A stretch of 64,000 nt of DNA from JAJTHC01 sp044358835 (GTDB lineage: Bacteria; Cyanobacteriota; Vampirovibrionia; Vampirovibrionales; JAJTHC01), in the NCBI GenBank assembly GCA_044358835.1, contig JBIKNF010000001.1, positions 62,001 through 126,000 on the forward strand. The letters are read 5' to 3'. Below, one piece after another: positions 49,964 through 58,767 of the stretch. How positions within the stretch are numbered: position 1 is the first letter of the stretch; each line of letters opens with the position of its first letter. The position numbers and the translations under genes were made by a program. The notes below the pieces were generated by a model. That model had not been told where the DNA came from and did not search any database. It saw only the letters and a list, made by a program, of their open reading frames with translations.

Positions 49964-52900
49964 ATGTCACAACCCTTTGCCCTGCCTTCTTCTTTTACAC
50001 AACAGGCTTCTTTTCAAGAAGCCGCCCCTGTATTGGCCTTATTATGTGTTGAACTGCTTTCTTCTGAACTGGCGTTTAGTGCCCCCACCGTGGATCGCGA
50101 AGCCGTGCATCAAGCGTGGCATCAGCAACTGGTTGAACGGATCAAGCACTTGGGCGAAGACTTAGGGGCTTCTGTAGAACGTCAGTCCCACAATATCGCT
50201 TTTATCGCTTTTGCGCAAGAACCCACCCCTGTTGATGCCCTAGAATCGGCAATGAAGCTGGTGCTTGACTTGCAATCTAAACCGTTGCCTATTGCCCAAC
50301 AGCACCCTAGCCTTCACTTACGATTTGGACTCACCTTAGATGACCTACAACAACGCAACCCCATGGCGGCGGCCACCGAACGTAGCCTCGCAACGGCAGG
50401 GCAAGTGGTGGTGTCTCATTTAGTGGTCAAAGCGATGGGGCAAAAACGCTACCCCTTTTTGCCTTTAGAAGGGGAAAATCCTGTGGCCCAACAAGGGCAG
50501 TACTTTGTCTTAAATCTCAAAGATGTTTTACACAACCTCTCATCTCCCAATTCCGGAGACTTTGGACACACCCAAGCCAACCCTTCTCCGCGTCATTCCA
50601 CCAGTGAAGAAGACGGCTTTAGTGATTTTTCGGTGGAAACAGAGGCCACTCAAACGGCATACCAACCCTCATCAGATGCCTTTGCATCTATTTCTATGCC
50701 CCCCCCTTCACCTGAATCTCCCGTTCACGACCCTCTTTCGGCGTTACATGGCATGTTGCATGATCTGACTCATAGCATGACTCACCCCCCTTCGGAAGAA
50801 GCCCTGCAACTGGCCTTTGAAGCACAACCCAAGGATGTTTCACCCATCAGGGATGCGGTGCAACCCCCCTTCGCCCCCCCTGCTTTTAACGTATTTGGAG
50901 ATCTTCAACCTCAGCAGACGCCTGAACCCCTCCCTATGTTGATCGATCCTAAAACCACACAAAGCATTGAACTCAAACGTTCTATTGCCAGTGCGTTTGA
51001 AGAAGTCCCCCTGCCCACACCTGTAGAAGAATCGGCCTATCAACCGAGGCTACACCTTTTTGATGAAGAACCCGCATGGCCTGATGTAGAGGGGGTGACG
51101 TTATGGATCCCTGAACACGAGATTCACACCACGCCTTACACGACGGAAAGTATTCAAGCGTTTTTACCCTTGTTTTTAGCCAAAGGATTGGGCTTGTATG
51201 ATGACCACTACCCCACGACGCAACAGGTGTGTTGCGTATTGTCAGAATCAGGGGTGGGCAGCACCACGGCGATCGTGACAGCGCGTCAACAAGTGGATGT
51301 TTTCTTGCAAGAAGACAACGAACCTGCTGCCGAAGAAGCCCCCAATGAAGCCGGAGAAACGGACGCTTTTGAATCTGAGCCCGCGGATGTTGAACCGGCG
51401 TATTTAACGCTTCACACGTCACATTACAGGCACCGCACGGGGCCTCTTTACCCACTAGAATTGTGGCATGACGTCTGCCGTGCCTTGTTTCAGCTTCCCA
51501 CCGAAGGGATGTTACAAAGCCAAATTCAACCGTCTATTGAAGCGGTGTTGCATTATGTGATCCCTGAAGAAAAACACGTTGAAGCCCTGCCTTACATCCA
51601 CACTTTGACGCGGTTTATGGGGGGTGAATGCCCTGAAATCGCTTCTTACGCGGATTTCATCGACACCCTGGCTTGGACGCTGTCTCACGTCGCACACGTG
51701 AAGCCCATTTTACTACAACTTGAAAATCTCGATGCCGCCGATGAAGCGTCGCTTTATGTCTTGCAACTGTTACTGCATCAGCATGAACTGGCGCGTCAAA
51801 AGGGGTTAGTGTGGGTTTTACAAGCCAAACCATCCAAGCACCTAGCCGTGCTTGAAAATTTGGATGCGTCCTTATACTGTGCCACAAAACTGCTGCCCTT
51901 AAATGATGAAGAAAGCACCGCCTATCTACAAAAAGGTTGGCTTTCTTCGTGTTTTCACGAATGCCCCGCTGGCTTTATTGCCGAAGTCTTGCGTTTAGGG
52001 CAAGGTCGCCCCTTTTACTTTGAAGAACTTTTACGTTATGCCATTCAACGCCAAGCCTTGGGTGTGGATCCTGAAACAGGCGCCTTGCTGGTGAGTGATT
52101 TCAACGTGCTTTCGGCCTTTAAATGGCCGGATTCTATGGCCAGCTTGTGGCATGAACGCGTCCGTGTGTTGCCTGAAGATGTGGCACGCGTCCTACAATT
52201 GGCAGGGGTGTTAGGCCCTCGTTTTTCATTGCCTTCTTTAGCCGGCTTACTCGGCATCGATGAAGAGCCTTTAGGGCATCTTCTAGGCGTTTTGTGGGAA
52301 CAAGGGTGGTTGATCCCTGATGTGGCGGACACCATTACTTTTCGTCACCCTGAATTGCTCGACACCTTACGCCACTGTATTCCTCAAGAAGAACTCAGCC
52401 ACATGCACGCCTGGGTTTACGAATCCTTAAGCCAGCACTTTGACGCCCCCGTGGCCTTAGCTGAACCCTTATTGGCCTATCATGCGTTTCATGCAGGCCA
52501 CCCCCAAGCGGTTACCGAACAAGGCAGTGCGTGGCACGCCCGCATTCATCCCTTCACGGAACCGTGGCTCGATTCTTTAGCACTATTGCAACCCTTGCAA
52601 AAAGCCGATTTAGGGGTAGAAGAACGCATTGCCATTTTAAGGCAGTGGTTTCATATTACCGAAGACCTTGCGGCTGAAAAGCAATTATTAAAGCGTGAAG
52701 CCTATGAAGCATTACAAGCAGGTCATTTGAACTTGCCTGCGTTTCAAAGTTTTGAAATGTTGATTTTATTAGGTGATGAAGCCAAAGAACAGTTGGATTT
52801 TTCGCATGCGGGGCGTTTGTATGAATACGCCTTAGGCATTCACCAAGAATCACAGTTGAATCAGGGGGGTGACTTCATTGCCCAAACCAGTTTAGCAGTG

Positions 52901-53935
52901 CTGGCTTGGCTGAAGGCCGATTTTCAGACCCTAGAAGAGTTGTGGCAACGCCTTTGCACCCACGCCGTGTGGCAAGAACAGACCGTCGCCTTGATTCCTT
53001 GGAAGCTTGAAGCCATTGGCTTGGGGCTACATGTGCATCGTTTAAAAGCCGATTCAAACGGGGTAAAGTACTGGTACAGCGTAGCGAAACGCTTATGGGA
53101 AACTTGTATAGATGAAGCGCTCAACCCCCTATGGATCGCTCGCAGTCAATTGGCCTATGCCCATTACCTTTATGACAAGGGCATCTTCAGCGCCTTTCAA
53201 CAGATCACGGAGCAGGTTAAACTCGTTTTAGCGTCTACCCCCACACCCAGTACCGTCTTACATCAAACCTTGGTGGAATATGTACACGTCAATTGGTTAG
53301 AAGACCGTTGCCAAAGGACTCAACCAGAAGTTCAGACGCGTTATGGCCATTTGGCTGAAGACATTCAGCACAATCAGGCGTCTTTCACGCCGTTGCATGC
53401 CTTAGCCCTTAAAACTTTTGTCGGCAGTGTGCTGGCACCTGAACAAAATAATGAGCGACAAACGCATTTAAAACCCTTGAACGCCGGCTGGTTGGTGGAT
53501 GCCTTAAACACCCAGCAAGTGGACTTGGCTTTGGCCAGTCGTCAGGTGGCGGATATTCGCCACGCCTTAGCCGTGCAAACCGAAGCACGGGGGCAAGACG
53601 TGTTGGAACGCTTCAAGCTGTTGGCCTGGCAAAAGGCCTTGGTTGAAGTGCGATGCTTGATTCTTGAACATAACAGCATTGCGGCCATTCAAGGTTTGTT
53701 TGATATATGGGAGCCTTTGGCGTCTTCTTTAATGGGGCGTGTGTTGGTGACGACCTTGTCGTTGTTGGCTCACCTTCACCACAAGGTGGCGTATGATCAA
53801 GGCATCCCATTGCCGAAGCAGGACGCTTACGTGAAAAAAAGTCGTCAATTTGCTGAACAAGCCATTCACTTGGCCTTGCAAAGCCAAAATACCCCCCTTA
53901 AAAGTCAGGCCGAAGCACTGATGAAGTTTGGCTAG
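49964..53935 (+). CDS. 1323 aa protein: degenerate nucleotide-cyclase-like, STAND/AAA ATPase-like and TPR-like regions
   Basis: Domain order recalls bacterial cyclase-AAA16-TPR regulators. Residues 1-170 (LALLCVELLSSELAFSAPTV ... RFGLTLDDLQQ ... ATAGQVVVSHLVV) have the run of a class III cyclase homology domain but lack the two metal-binding Asp and substrate motifs. After an acidic Pro-rich linker (~190-380), residues ~400-850 hold an ATPase/winged-helix block: SGVGSTTAIV near 425 sits where the P-loop GKT should be but lacks Lys; ILLQLENLDAADEAS (~584) replaces Walker B; LNDEESTAYL and FYFEELLRYA are as in AAA_16. The rest is helical TPR-like. Probably a non-catalytic scaffold. The TTGGAG before ATG 49964 fixes the start. 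Confidence 0.78.
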   Translation: MSQPFALPSSFTQQASFQEAAPVLALLCVELLSSELAFSAPTVDREAVHQAWHQQLVERIKHLGEDLGASVERQSHNIAFIAFAQEPTPVDALESAMKLVLDLQSKPLPIAQQHPSLHLRFGLTLDDLQQRNPMAAATERSLATAGQVVVSHLVVKAMGQKRYPFLPLEGENPVAQQGQYFVLNLKDVLHNLSSPNSGDFGHTQANPSPRHSTSEEDGFSDFSVETEATQTAYQPSSDAFASISMPPPSPESPVHDPLSALHGMLHDLTHSMTHPPSEEALQLAFEAQPKDVSPIRDAVQPPFAPPAFNVFGDLQPQQTPEPLPMLIDPKTTQSIELKRSIASAFEEVPLPTPVEESAYQPRLHLFDEEPAWPDVEGVTLWIPEHEIHTTPYTTESIQAFLPLFLAKGLGLYDDHYPTTQQVCCVLSESGVGSTTAIVTARQQVDVFLQEDNEPAAEEAPNEAGETDAFESEPADVEPAYLTLHTSHYRHRTGPLYPLELWHDVCRALFQLPTEGMLQSQIQPSIEAVLHYVIPEEKHVEALPYIHTLTRFMGGECPEIASYADFIDTLAWTLSHVAHVKPILLQLENLDAADEASLYVLQLLLHQHELARQKGLVWVLQAKPSKHLAVLENLDASLYCATKLLPLNDEESTAYLQKGWLSSCFHECPAGFIAEVLRLGQGRPFYFEELLRYAIQRQALGVDPETGALLVSDFNVLSAFKWPDSMASLWHERVRVLPEDVARVLQLAGVLGPRFSLPSLAGLLGIDEEPLGHLLGVLWEQGWLIPDVADTITFRHPELLDTLRHCIPQEELSHMHAWVYESLSQHFDAPVALAEPLLAYHAFHAGHPQAVTEQGSAWHARIHPFTEPWLDSLALLQPLQKADLGVEERIAILRQWFHITEDLAAEKQLLKREAYEALQAGHLNLPAFQSFEMLILLGDEAKEQLDFSHAGRLYEYALGIHQESQLNQGGDFIAQTSLAVLAWLKADFQTLEELWQRLCTHAVWQEQTVALIPWKLEAIGLGLHVHRLKADSNGVKYWYSVAKRLWETCIDEALNPLWIARSQLAYAHYLYDKGIFSAFQQITEQVKLVLASTPTPSTVLHQTLVEYVHVNWLEDRCQRTQPEVQTRYGHLAEDIQHNQASFTPLHALALKTFVGSVLAPEQNNERQTHLKPLNAGWLVDALNTQQVDLALASRQVADIRHALAVQTEARGQDVLERFKLLAWQKALVEVRCLILEHNSIAAIQGLFDIWEPLASSLMGRVLVTTLSLLAHLHHKVAYDQGIPLPKQDAYVKKSRQFAEQAIHLALQSQNTPLKSQAEALMKFG

Positions 53936-53991
53936 TATAGTGTTCGAGAGATACAACGGTCTATGGTCTCTTGGTGGTAGCTACGGTTTTT
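53936..53991 (+). repeat. Left half copy of the palindromic element
   Basis: TATAGTGTTCGAGAGAT followed by ~38 bases nearly identical to the left part of the 58813-58962 element (CGGTCTATGGTCTCTT ... GCTACG..TTTTTT). It starts at the stop codon end of the 1323 aa gene and supplies the stop codon of the minus-strand pilin-like gene. Confidence 0.75.
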
Positions 53992-54541
53992 TCAAAATCA
54001 CGTTGCAAGCCGTTTGCACAGGATCCGCAAGGCAAAAGGTATTGATGTTTGGCTTTAATTCGTAGTTGTCAAACCCCACTAAATCCGTCGGGCATACCGT
54101 TCCACAATCGTTTACGCGAAACGTCAAACTTCTTGTGCCGTCCCAATCCGCGGCTTGAAGGGACTTGGTTTGCACCGTGACGGTGGGGTCTGTTGGTGAA
54201 TCATTAAACGTCCATTGATATTGAGTATTCGACCCCACCCCGCTAATGGCGGTGCTGTAAGCGGTGGAATCGGCCGTATAAGCTTCGTAGTCAGATTTGG
54301 GATCTACAATGGCCAAAACGGATCGTAAATCAAGGTCTTTCGGGGCGGTTTCAGCCCGTTGACTGCCTTCAATCAGAATGTTCTGAAAGGTGGCCATGCT
54401 GGCTTCTAAAGATGCTTTGTCAGTCACTTCTTCGGCATTTTTAAGGTTCACGAAAACCACTGCTACCATAATTCCCATCACGGCGAGAACAATCCCTAAC
54501 TCAAGAATCGTAAACGCCCCAAAAGACTGGCCTAAACGCAT
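53981..54541 (-). CDS. Type IV pilin-like protein with prepilin N-terminus
   Basis: A 186 aa protein with a short basic leader (MRLGQSFGA), then FTILELGIVLAVMGIMVAVV, the class III signal of prepilins and pseudopilins, with Glu at position 5 if cleavage occurs before Phe. The residue before Phe is Ala with Gly one earlier, not the usual Gly. The globular part is Thr/Asp/Ala-rich and has a Cys pair near the end (DCGTVCPTD and ACNVIL), typical of pilin D-regions. Its stop lies in a dispersed repeat. No other pilus gene is adjacent. Confidence 0.82.
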   Translation of the reverse strand: MRLGQSFGAFTILELGIVLAVMGIMVAVVFVNLKNAEEVTDKASLEASMATFQNILIEGSQRAETAPKDLDLRSVLAIVDPKSDYEAYTADSTAYSTAISGVGSNTQYQWTFNDSPTDPTVTVQTKSLQAADWDGTRSLTFRVNDCGTVCPTDLVGFDNYELKPNINTFCLADPVQTACNVILKKP

Positions 54542-54652
54542 TCGTATTTGCTTTCTTTAGATTCTGTAAAAGTAGTTTTAGTATAGCGTATTTTAAACGG
54601 GTTTTACAATCCCCTCACGCCAATCCTTACAATACAGGAGTTGTGTCGATGA

Positions 54653-55273
54653 CTATCGAGGGAACATATCCAATTCCCCAATTTGAATGTAAGGGCGTTC
54701 AATCTGCTGGGGCTGTTCAAAGAAGCTACTTAAGCGGGGTTCATCATTCATGCGATCGGGATGGGGCATGAGTATGGTACTGGGTCGCACAATGTCGTTC
54801 AAGGGCAAGGTTGTTGGCACCGAATCCTTTAAGCCTTCATAACGAGGCGGAGCCAAATAAAAACGCATTAAAGGGTTCCCCGCTCCGTCTTGAGGGACGG
54901 TTAAATCCGCCAACGAAGGAGCTTGGGTCGGTAAACCTTCCACCGCGGCATCGTCATTCGGCCGTTGAAAATAAGAGGCTAAATACGGAATGGGCACATT
55001 AAGACGATGCGGAGGACGGTTCTTGTACGGATCATAAGGCGCTTGCTTGGTAACGGCCCCTGGGTACTGTCTCCCCCCCGAAGAAAACGGATTCGCCTGA
55101 TAAATCGGCGGAGGCACCAGCATGTTGGCAGGCATAGTGGTTACCGTGTAAGCGGGAAACATGGCCACAGGGGGGGAAGTGGGATAATCCGCCACGGGAA
55201 TGCCATAAGGCAAGCTAGACAATCGCTCGTAAGGCAAGGGATTATTAAAATACGCGTTGGTGGTAATGGACAT
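54653..55273 (-). CDS. Hypothetical Pro/Tyr-rich protein
   Basis: About 206 aa without signal peptide or membrane segment, rich in Pro, Tyr, Asn and Arg, e.g. AYFNNPLPYERLSSLPYGIP and NRPPHRLNVPIPYLASYFQR. Probably largely disordered. No family recognised. The ATG at 55273 is preceded by AGGTG; a GTG at 55279 is an alternative. Real coding is supported by length and by even codon use through the frame. Confidence 0.6.
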   Translation of the reverse strand: MSITTNAYFNNPLPYERLSSLPYGIPVADYPTSPPVAMFPAYTVTTMPANMLVPPPIYQANPFSSGGRQYPGAVTKQAPYDPYKNRPPHRLNVPIPYLASYFQRPNDDAAVEGLPTQAPSLADLTVPQDGAGNPLMRFYLAPPRYEGLKDSVPTTLPLNDIVRPSTILMPHPDRMNDEPRLSSFFEQPQQIERPYIQIGELDMFPR

Positions 55274-55336
55274 CGGCACACCTGACTTAAAAACCCAAGA
55301 AAAGGGACGTAATATAGTATTCTAAATAATTTCCCC

Positions 55337-55438
55337 TACAGTGTCTATACTTTGTCGCTACGATTATGTTGTTCAGTCATGTAGGTCTATCTACACTTCT
55401 TCACAAAATAATCTAGGCTCCTCGTCTAGCCTACTGTA
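55337..55438. repeat. Diverged 102-bp copy of the palindromic element
   Basis: Bounded by TACAGT and ACTGTA. Inside, TTGTCGCTACGATTAT, TGTAGGTCTATCTACA and CACAAAATAATCTAGGC line up with the 58813-58962 element. Where it differs, paired positions change together (TGTAG/CTACA against TGTAC/GTACA; GATTAT/ATAATC against GATTTT/AAAATC), preserving the hairpin. It lies in the gene-free gap between the Pro-rich gene and ruvA. Confidence 0.75.
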
Positions 55439-55502
55439 TGGAAAACTCTTTAAAATACTATAGTCATATAAAACCGCCTAACTAAAATGTTGTGCGGGGG
55501 GG

Positions 55503-56156
55503 TCATAAGGTTTTTAGCACATGACGCAAGAGCGTTTCAGCGTCCCACTGGGCAAGGGTTTCTAAAGGGTGGGTGCTTTGCAAGTGGGCGAAACTCTCTT
55601 CAATTTCACGGGCGTCATACCCCAAGGATTCTAAGACGGCCAGCGTTTCTTCTAAAGCCGCCCCTGCGCCAATTTCCTGCGTGGGGGGGCGAGTACCTGA
55701 ACCACGGTATAGGTTCGGCCGACGTTCCGCAAACGCTTTGAGTTTTTCTTTAATGTCCAACACAATCCGTTGGGCCACCTTGGGCCCCACGCCTTTAACT
55801 GCGGTAATGGCTTTGGCATCTTCATTCAAAATTAAAGTCACTAATGTGGCCACTTCAAACGTATTGAGAATAGACAACGCCACTTTAGCCCCCACCCCTG
55901 ACGCCCCAATTAAAATTCGAAACATATCGCGTTCTTCGCTTGAAGCAAAGGCCGTTAGGCTTAAATCATCTTCTTTAACCGTTAAATGGGTATACAGCTT
56001 AACGGTTTGACCCACTTGAGACTTCACCTGCATGAGCAAACGTTCGGTGCAACGTAATTCGTATAAGTGATTCTGCACATTTAAAACAAGCAAGGGTTCG
56101 TTGCTTAGGGGACTGTAGCCACAACTGTCTACTTCGCCAATAAAACCGGTGTACAT
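55503..56156 (-). CDS. ruvA: Holliday junction helicase subunit RuvA
   Basis: Binds four-way junctions and loads the RuvB motor. About 217 aa: OB-fold start MYTGFIGEVDSCG, helix-hairpin-helix pair ILIGASGVGAKVALSIL and AVKGVGPKVAQRIVLDIKEK, then an acidic linker and the C-terminal domain III (VLESLGYDAREIEESF) that touches RuvB. The ATG at 56156 with GAGG nine bases upstream gives the standard N-terminus; the open frame extends 76 codons further but that part is unrelated. ruvB and ruvC are not in the window. Confidence 0.94.
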   Translation of the reverse strand: MYTGFIGEVDSCGYSPLSNEPLLVLNVQNHLYELRCTERLLMQVKSQVGQTVKLYTHLTVKEDDLSLTAFASSEERDMFRILIGASGVGAKVALSILNTFEVATLVTLILNEDAKAITAVKGVGPKVAQRIVLDIKEKLKAFAERRPNLYRGSGTRPPTQEIGAGAALEETLAVLESLGYDAREIEESFAHLQSTHPLETLAQWDAETLLRHVLKTL

Positions 56157-56341
56157 GGCAAGGGCCTCTTTATGTTCTAGGACGCTTCTAAATGTAGAAC
56201 AAGTGTAGCATACATAGAAAATGTCGCCTAAACGTATTACAGAAAAACTCAGCCTAAAAGTGACTCGCCCAAACATAGGACGCCCTTCAACCCCCCACCC
56301 AGACGGTCGAAACCCCTTGAAATAGGAGGAGACCCCCCCCC

Positions 56342-57067
56342 ATGAACATCTCGAACCTCTATCCCATTTCAGCGTATAGTTCAAGTTTTGATTCCGGCAT
56401 GTTTAACAGCATTCGCGCCATGACGGCGGATTTAAAACACATGGAAGTCTTAAGCGAAAATGTGTCTAAATCGGGGTTGCCGGGATTTCAAGCCACCCGT
56501 GTGGTGAGGCGTCCTTTTGCAGAAATTTTAGGGGTTTCTAGTGTTGAAACCGTCAAAGACAAACGGCTTGGTCGTTTACGACAAACAGGGGCAGGTGAAG
56601 ATTTTGCACTGGCGAGTGACGGCTACTTTCAGTTGTTGAACCCTCAAACAGGGCGCATCACCCTCACGCGGGATGGACGCAGCCAAATTGATCGCCACGG
56701 GTACATCCGTTCAGAAACGGGGTTACATTTTTTAGATGCTTCTGGCAATCCCCTCAAGCTTCCTGAAAAGCCCACGGATGCAGGCAAGCAACTTAAAATT
56801 GATGAAGACGGGAGCATCACCTTTCGCAGTGATGTTTCAGGAAAATATCAAGCCATTGGACGTTTAGGCGTGGTGACTGAAGCAGGGCAACGTCCCCAAA
56901 CGGTGGAAGTGGTTCAAATGCACACGGAAGACGGCAACGTCATGATTCAAGAAGAGTTTATGGAAATGGTGCCGACACGTCGCTTTTTTGAAGCCAATTC
57001 ACAAATCTTCAAAGTGCAAAGCGAATCCTTACAGCGTATGCTTCAAGAACTGGGTCGGGCTCAGTAG
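56342..57067 (+). CDS. Flagellar basal-body rod protein, FlgF/FlgG family
   Basis: A 241 aa rod/hook-family protein. The N-terminal helix (FNSIRAMTADLKHMEVLSEN) is the FLG_bbr region, the core has DFALASDGYFQL and ITLTRDGRSQIDRHGYIRSE, and the C-terminus MVPTRRFFEANSQIFKVQSESLQRML is the second half of the coiled coil shared by FlgF/FlgG. It could be either one, or a paralogue, since no other flagellar gene lies next to it. AGGAGGAG ten bases upstream fixes the start. Confidence 0.85.
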   Translation: MNISNLYPISAYSSSFDSGMFNSIRAMTADLKHMEVLSENVSKSGLPGFQATRVVRRPFAEILGVSSVETVKDKRLGRLRQTGAGEDFALASDGYFQLLNPQTGRITLTRDGRSQIDRHGYIRSETGLHFLDASGNPLKLPEKPTDAGKQLKIDEDGSITFRSDVSGKYQAIGRLGVVTEAGQRPQTVEVVQMHTEDGNVMIQEEFMEMVPTRRFFEANSQIFKVQSESLQRMLQELGRAQ

Positions 57068-57085
57068 GGCATGATTAGGAATATA

Positions 57086-57126
57086 TAGAATAGCCTCATC
57101 GCCTGTTTCATCTTTCCAACACTATA
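57086..57126. repeat. Right half copy of the palindromic element
   Basis: TAGAATAGCCTCATCGCCTG, then TTTCATCTTTCCAACACTATA, nearly identical to the right end of the 58813-58962 element. It sits just after the flagellar rod gene and before tRNA-His. Confidence 0.7.
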
Positions 57127-57196
57127 GAAAACACTATCACGGGGCAGTAGGCTGGTTTTTATTTAGACGCCAAAGGATCGTTGAAGGAGTAAAAAG

Positions 57197-57273
57197 TGGG
57201 GCGATCGAGGGGAATCGAACCCCCGTATGCCTGGACCACAACCAGGTGCCTTAACCGCTTGGCGACGACCGCC
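57197..57273 (-). tRNA. tRNA-His (anticodon GTG), CCA encoded
   Basis: A complete minus-strand cloverleaf. Acceptor arms GCGGTCG and CGATCGC, D arm GCCAAGCGGTTAAGGC, anticodon stem CCTGG/CCAGG with loop TTGTGGT, T arm GGGGGTTCGATTCCCCT. An extra G at -1 faces discriminator C73, the His identity element, and CCA is present in the genome at 57197-57199. Confidence 0.96.
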
Positions 57274-57333
57274 ACAATTTCACACTTACACGCTTTAATG
57301 TATGCAAAACATACCCCTAAGTCAAACGCTTTT

Positions 57334-58767
57334 TTAAAGCGATTTGGCATAATAAGGGAAAAAGCCATCTGCATAACGCAGGTGGGGGTTGGCTTGATGC
57401 ACCAATCGCCACAGGCTATTTTTTTCAGGGGTGCGGGTGTCTGCCCCATTATGCACCAGTACCGCATGATTCGGCATCGCCACCGCGTGGGGGTGATGTT
57501 TGGCCCGCAACGCTGTTAGAGATAACATCCCTGTGTCAACGCCTCCATCCCCCAAGGTAATCAACGCTTCAAGCTGTTGATCAAAACGTTCAAGCCCTAG
57601 TGTTTGAGCCAACTCAATGAGTCCATCGTACAAGTACGCCAAGCTCTTGCCCTTGTCTAATAAACCATTGATTAAAATGTAAGAACGCGGGCTGTCTGAT
57701 TTTTGACGCGCCTTGGGGGATTCCATGTGCTTGGTCTGTGTGGCGGGTCGCAGCGTCACCCCCATGTTGGGGTAGGCGCTAAAGGCGTTAGACGCTTCTT
57801 TTTTTAAGAACGCCACCAGCGTCGCCAGTGCGTCTTGTTCGCTATTGTGCACGGTACTTCTTAGATTATAAGGAATCAAGCGCTCTAGATCAGCTTCATT
57901 CTCTTCAAGGGTCCACTGGCTCAGGGCGGGTTTCCACAAATAGGACGTTTGTTCTTGCCACGGGCTACAGCCCATGCTTTGCACCAGTGGTTTTGGGTCT
58001 CCTTGCCCAAAAAACGCCACCACCAAATGTTCCACATAAGACGTTGCAAGTCCACTAGACGCTTGCGTAATGGTTACTTTTGTAGGCAAATGAAACCCTT
58101 GGGGGACTTCCATTTGGGTTTGGTCTCGCATGAGCTTAATCAAGCGTTCAAACCCGTAAGACGCCGATTGTTCGCTTGGCTCGCCTTGATGAGAAAATGC
58201 TTCCACCGCCAAAAGCGCTAAATCCGGAAGATGCTTCTTGCCATGAGCCAGTTCGCGAAACACCAAACGATAATGATGCAACAAATCTTCACGCACCTGT
58301 TCACTTAAAGGCCACCGTGACGCATCGACACGTTCACGGGTATAGTCTTTGAGCAAGGCCGTTTCGTAATGGGTAAAGCACATGGCTTCATAGTGCTCCT
58401 CATCCCTTAACTGCTGCATAAACTCCCCCCAGTTGGAGGCATTATGGGTGTTGTAATACCCCGTTTGGCCGTTATTACATAATAAGACATCAGGGGCATG
58501 GAGGGTAAAGATAGCGTCGCCGAGTTCTTCAAGCCAATTCATGGCCACTTCAAGGGTTCGCCCTGTGCTGAGCACGTTTAATTGTTCATCTGGAACAAGA
58601 GGGGGAAGGTAGGGAATGTGTGTTTGTTCAAGACCCAAAAAGTCGACGGCTCCCTTGTTTAGGCGAACGACATCGGCTTCTTTGTGAGTCAGGGTTTCAT
58701 CCACATCAGTGGCCAACAGCACTTTGGCGTGCTTTAGCTTGTGGGTGAGTCGTTCATAGGGACGCAT
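57334..58767 (-). CDS. HAD superfamily phosphatase with large cap/insert
   Basis: A 477 aa protein. HAD motif I is LLATDVDETLT (nucleophile Asp21, acid Asp23), motif II VLSTGRT, and motif III/IV appear late as ITLGDGGVDTGML. The first and last portions resemble sucrose-phosphatase/Cof-type C2 HADs (SNNGQTGYY-like NNGQTGYY), but ~250 residues between NNGQTGYY and INGLLDKG are an unusually large insert with no motif I recognise. A sugar-phosphate substrate is inferred only from fold. Starts with ATG; monocistronic. Confidence 0.82.
   Translation of the reverse strand: MRPYERLTHKLKHAKVLLATDVDETLTHKEADVVRLNKGAVDFLGLEQTHIPYLPPLVPDEQLNVLSTGRTLEVAMNWLEELGDAIFTLHAPDVLLCNNGQTGYYNTHNASNWGEFMQQLRDEEHYEAMCFTHYETALLKDYTRERVDASRWPLSEQVREDLLHHYRLVFRELAHGKKHLPDLALLAVEAFSHQGEPSEQSASYGFERLIKLMRDQTQMEVPQGFHLPTKVTITQASSGLATSYVEHLVVAFFGQGDPKPLVQSMGCSPWQEQTSYLWKPALSQWTLEENEADLERLIPYNLRSTVHNSEQDALATLVAFLKKEASNAFSAYPNMGVTLRPATQTKHMESPKARQKSDSPRSYILINGLLDKGKSLAYLYDGLIELAQTLGLERFDQQLEALITLGDGGVDTGMLSLTALRAKHHPHAVAMPNHAVLVHNGADTRTPEKNSLWRLVHQANPHLRYADGFFPYYAKSL

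Noticed and set aside
49952..50165. 72 aa plus-strand frame (49947-50165) at the start of the 1323 aa gene
   Set aside because: Different frame over the same bases, low quality composition; the TTGGAG-ATG start belongs to the long gene.
56157..56384. N-terminal extension of RuvA (76 residues)
   Set aside because: MYTGFIGEV at 56156 is the canonical RuvA start and has its own ribosome site; the upstream part overlaps the divergent flagellar gene.
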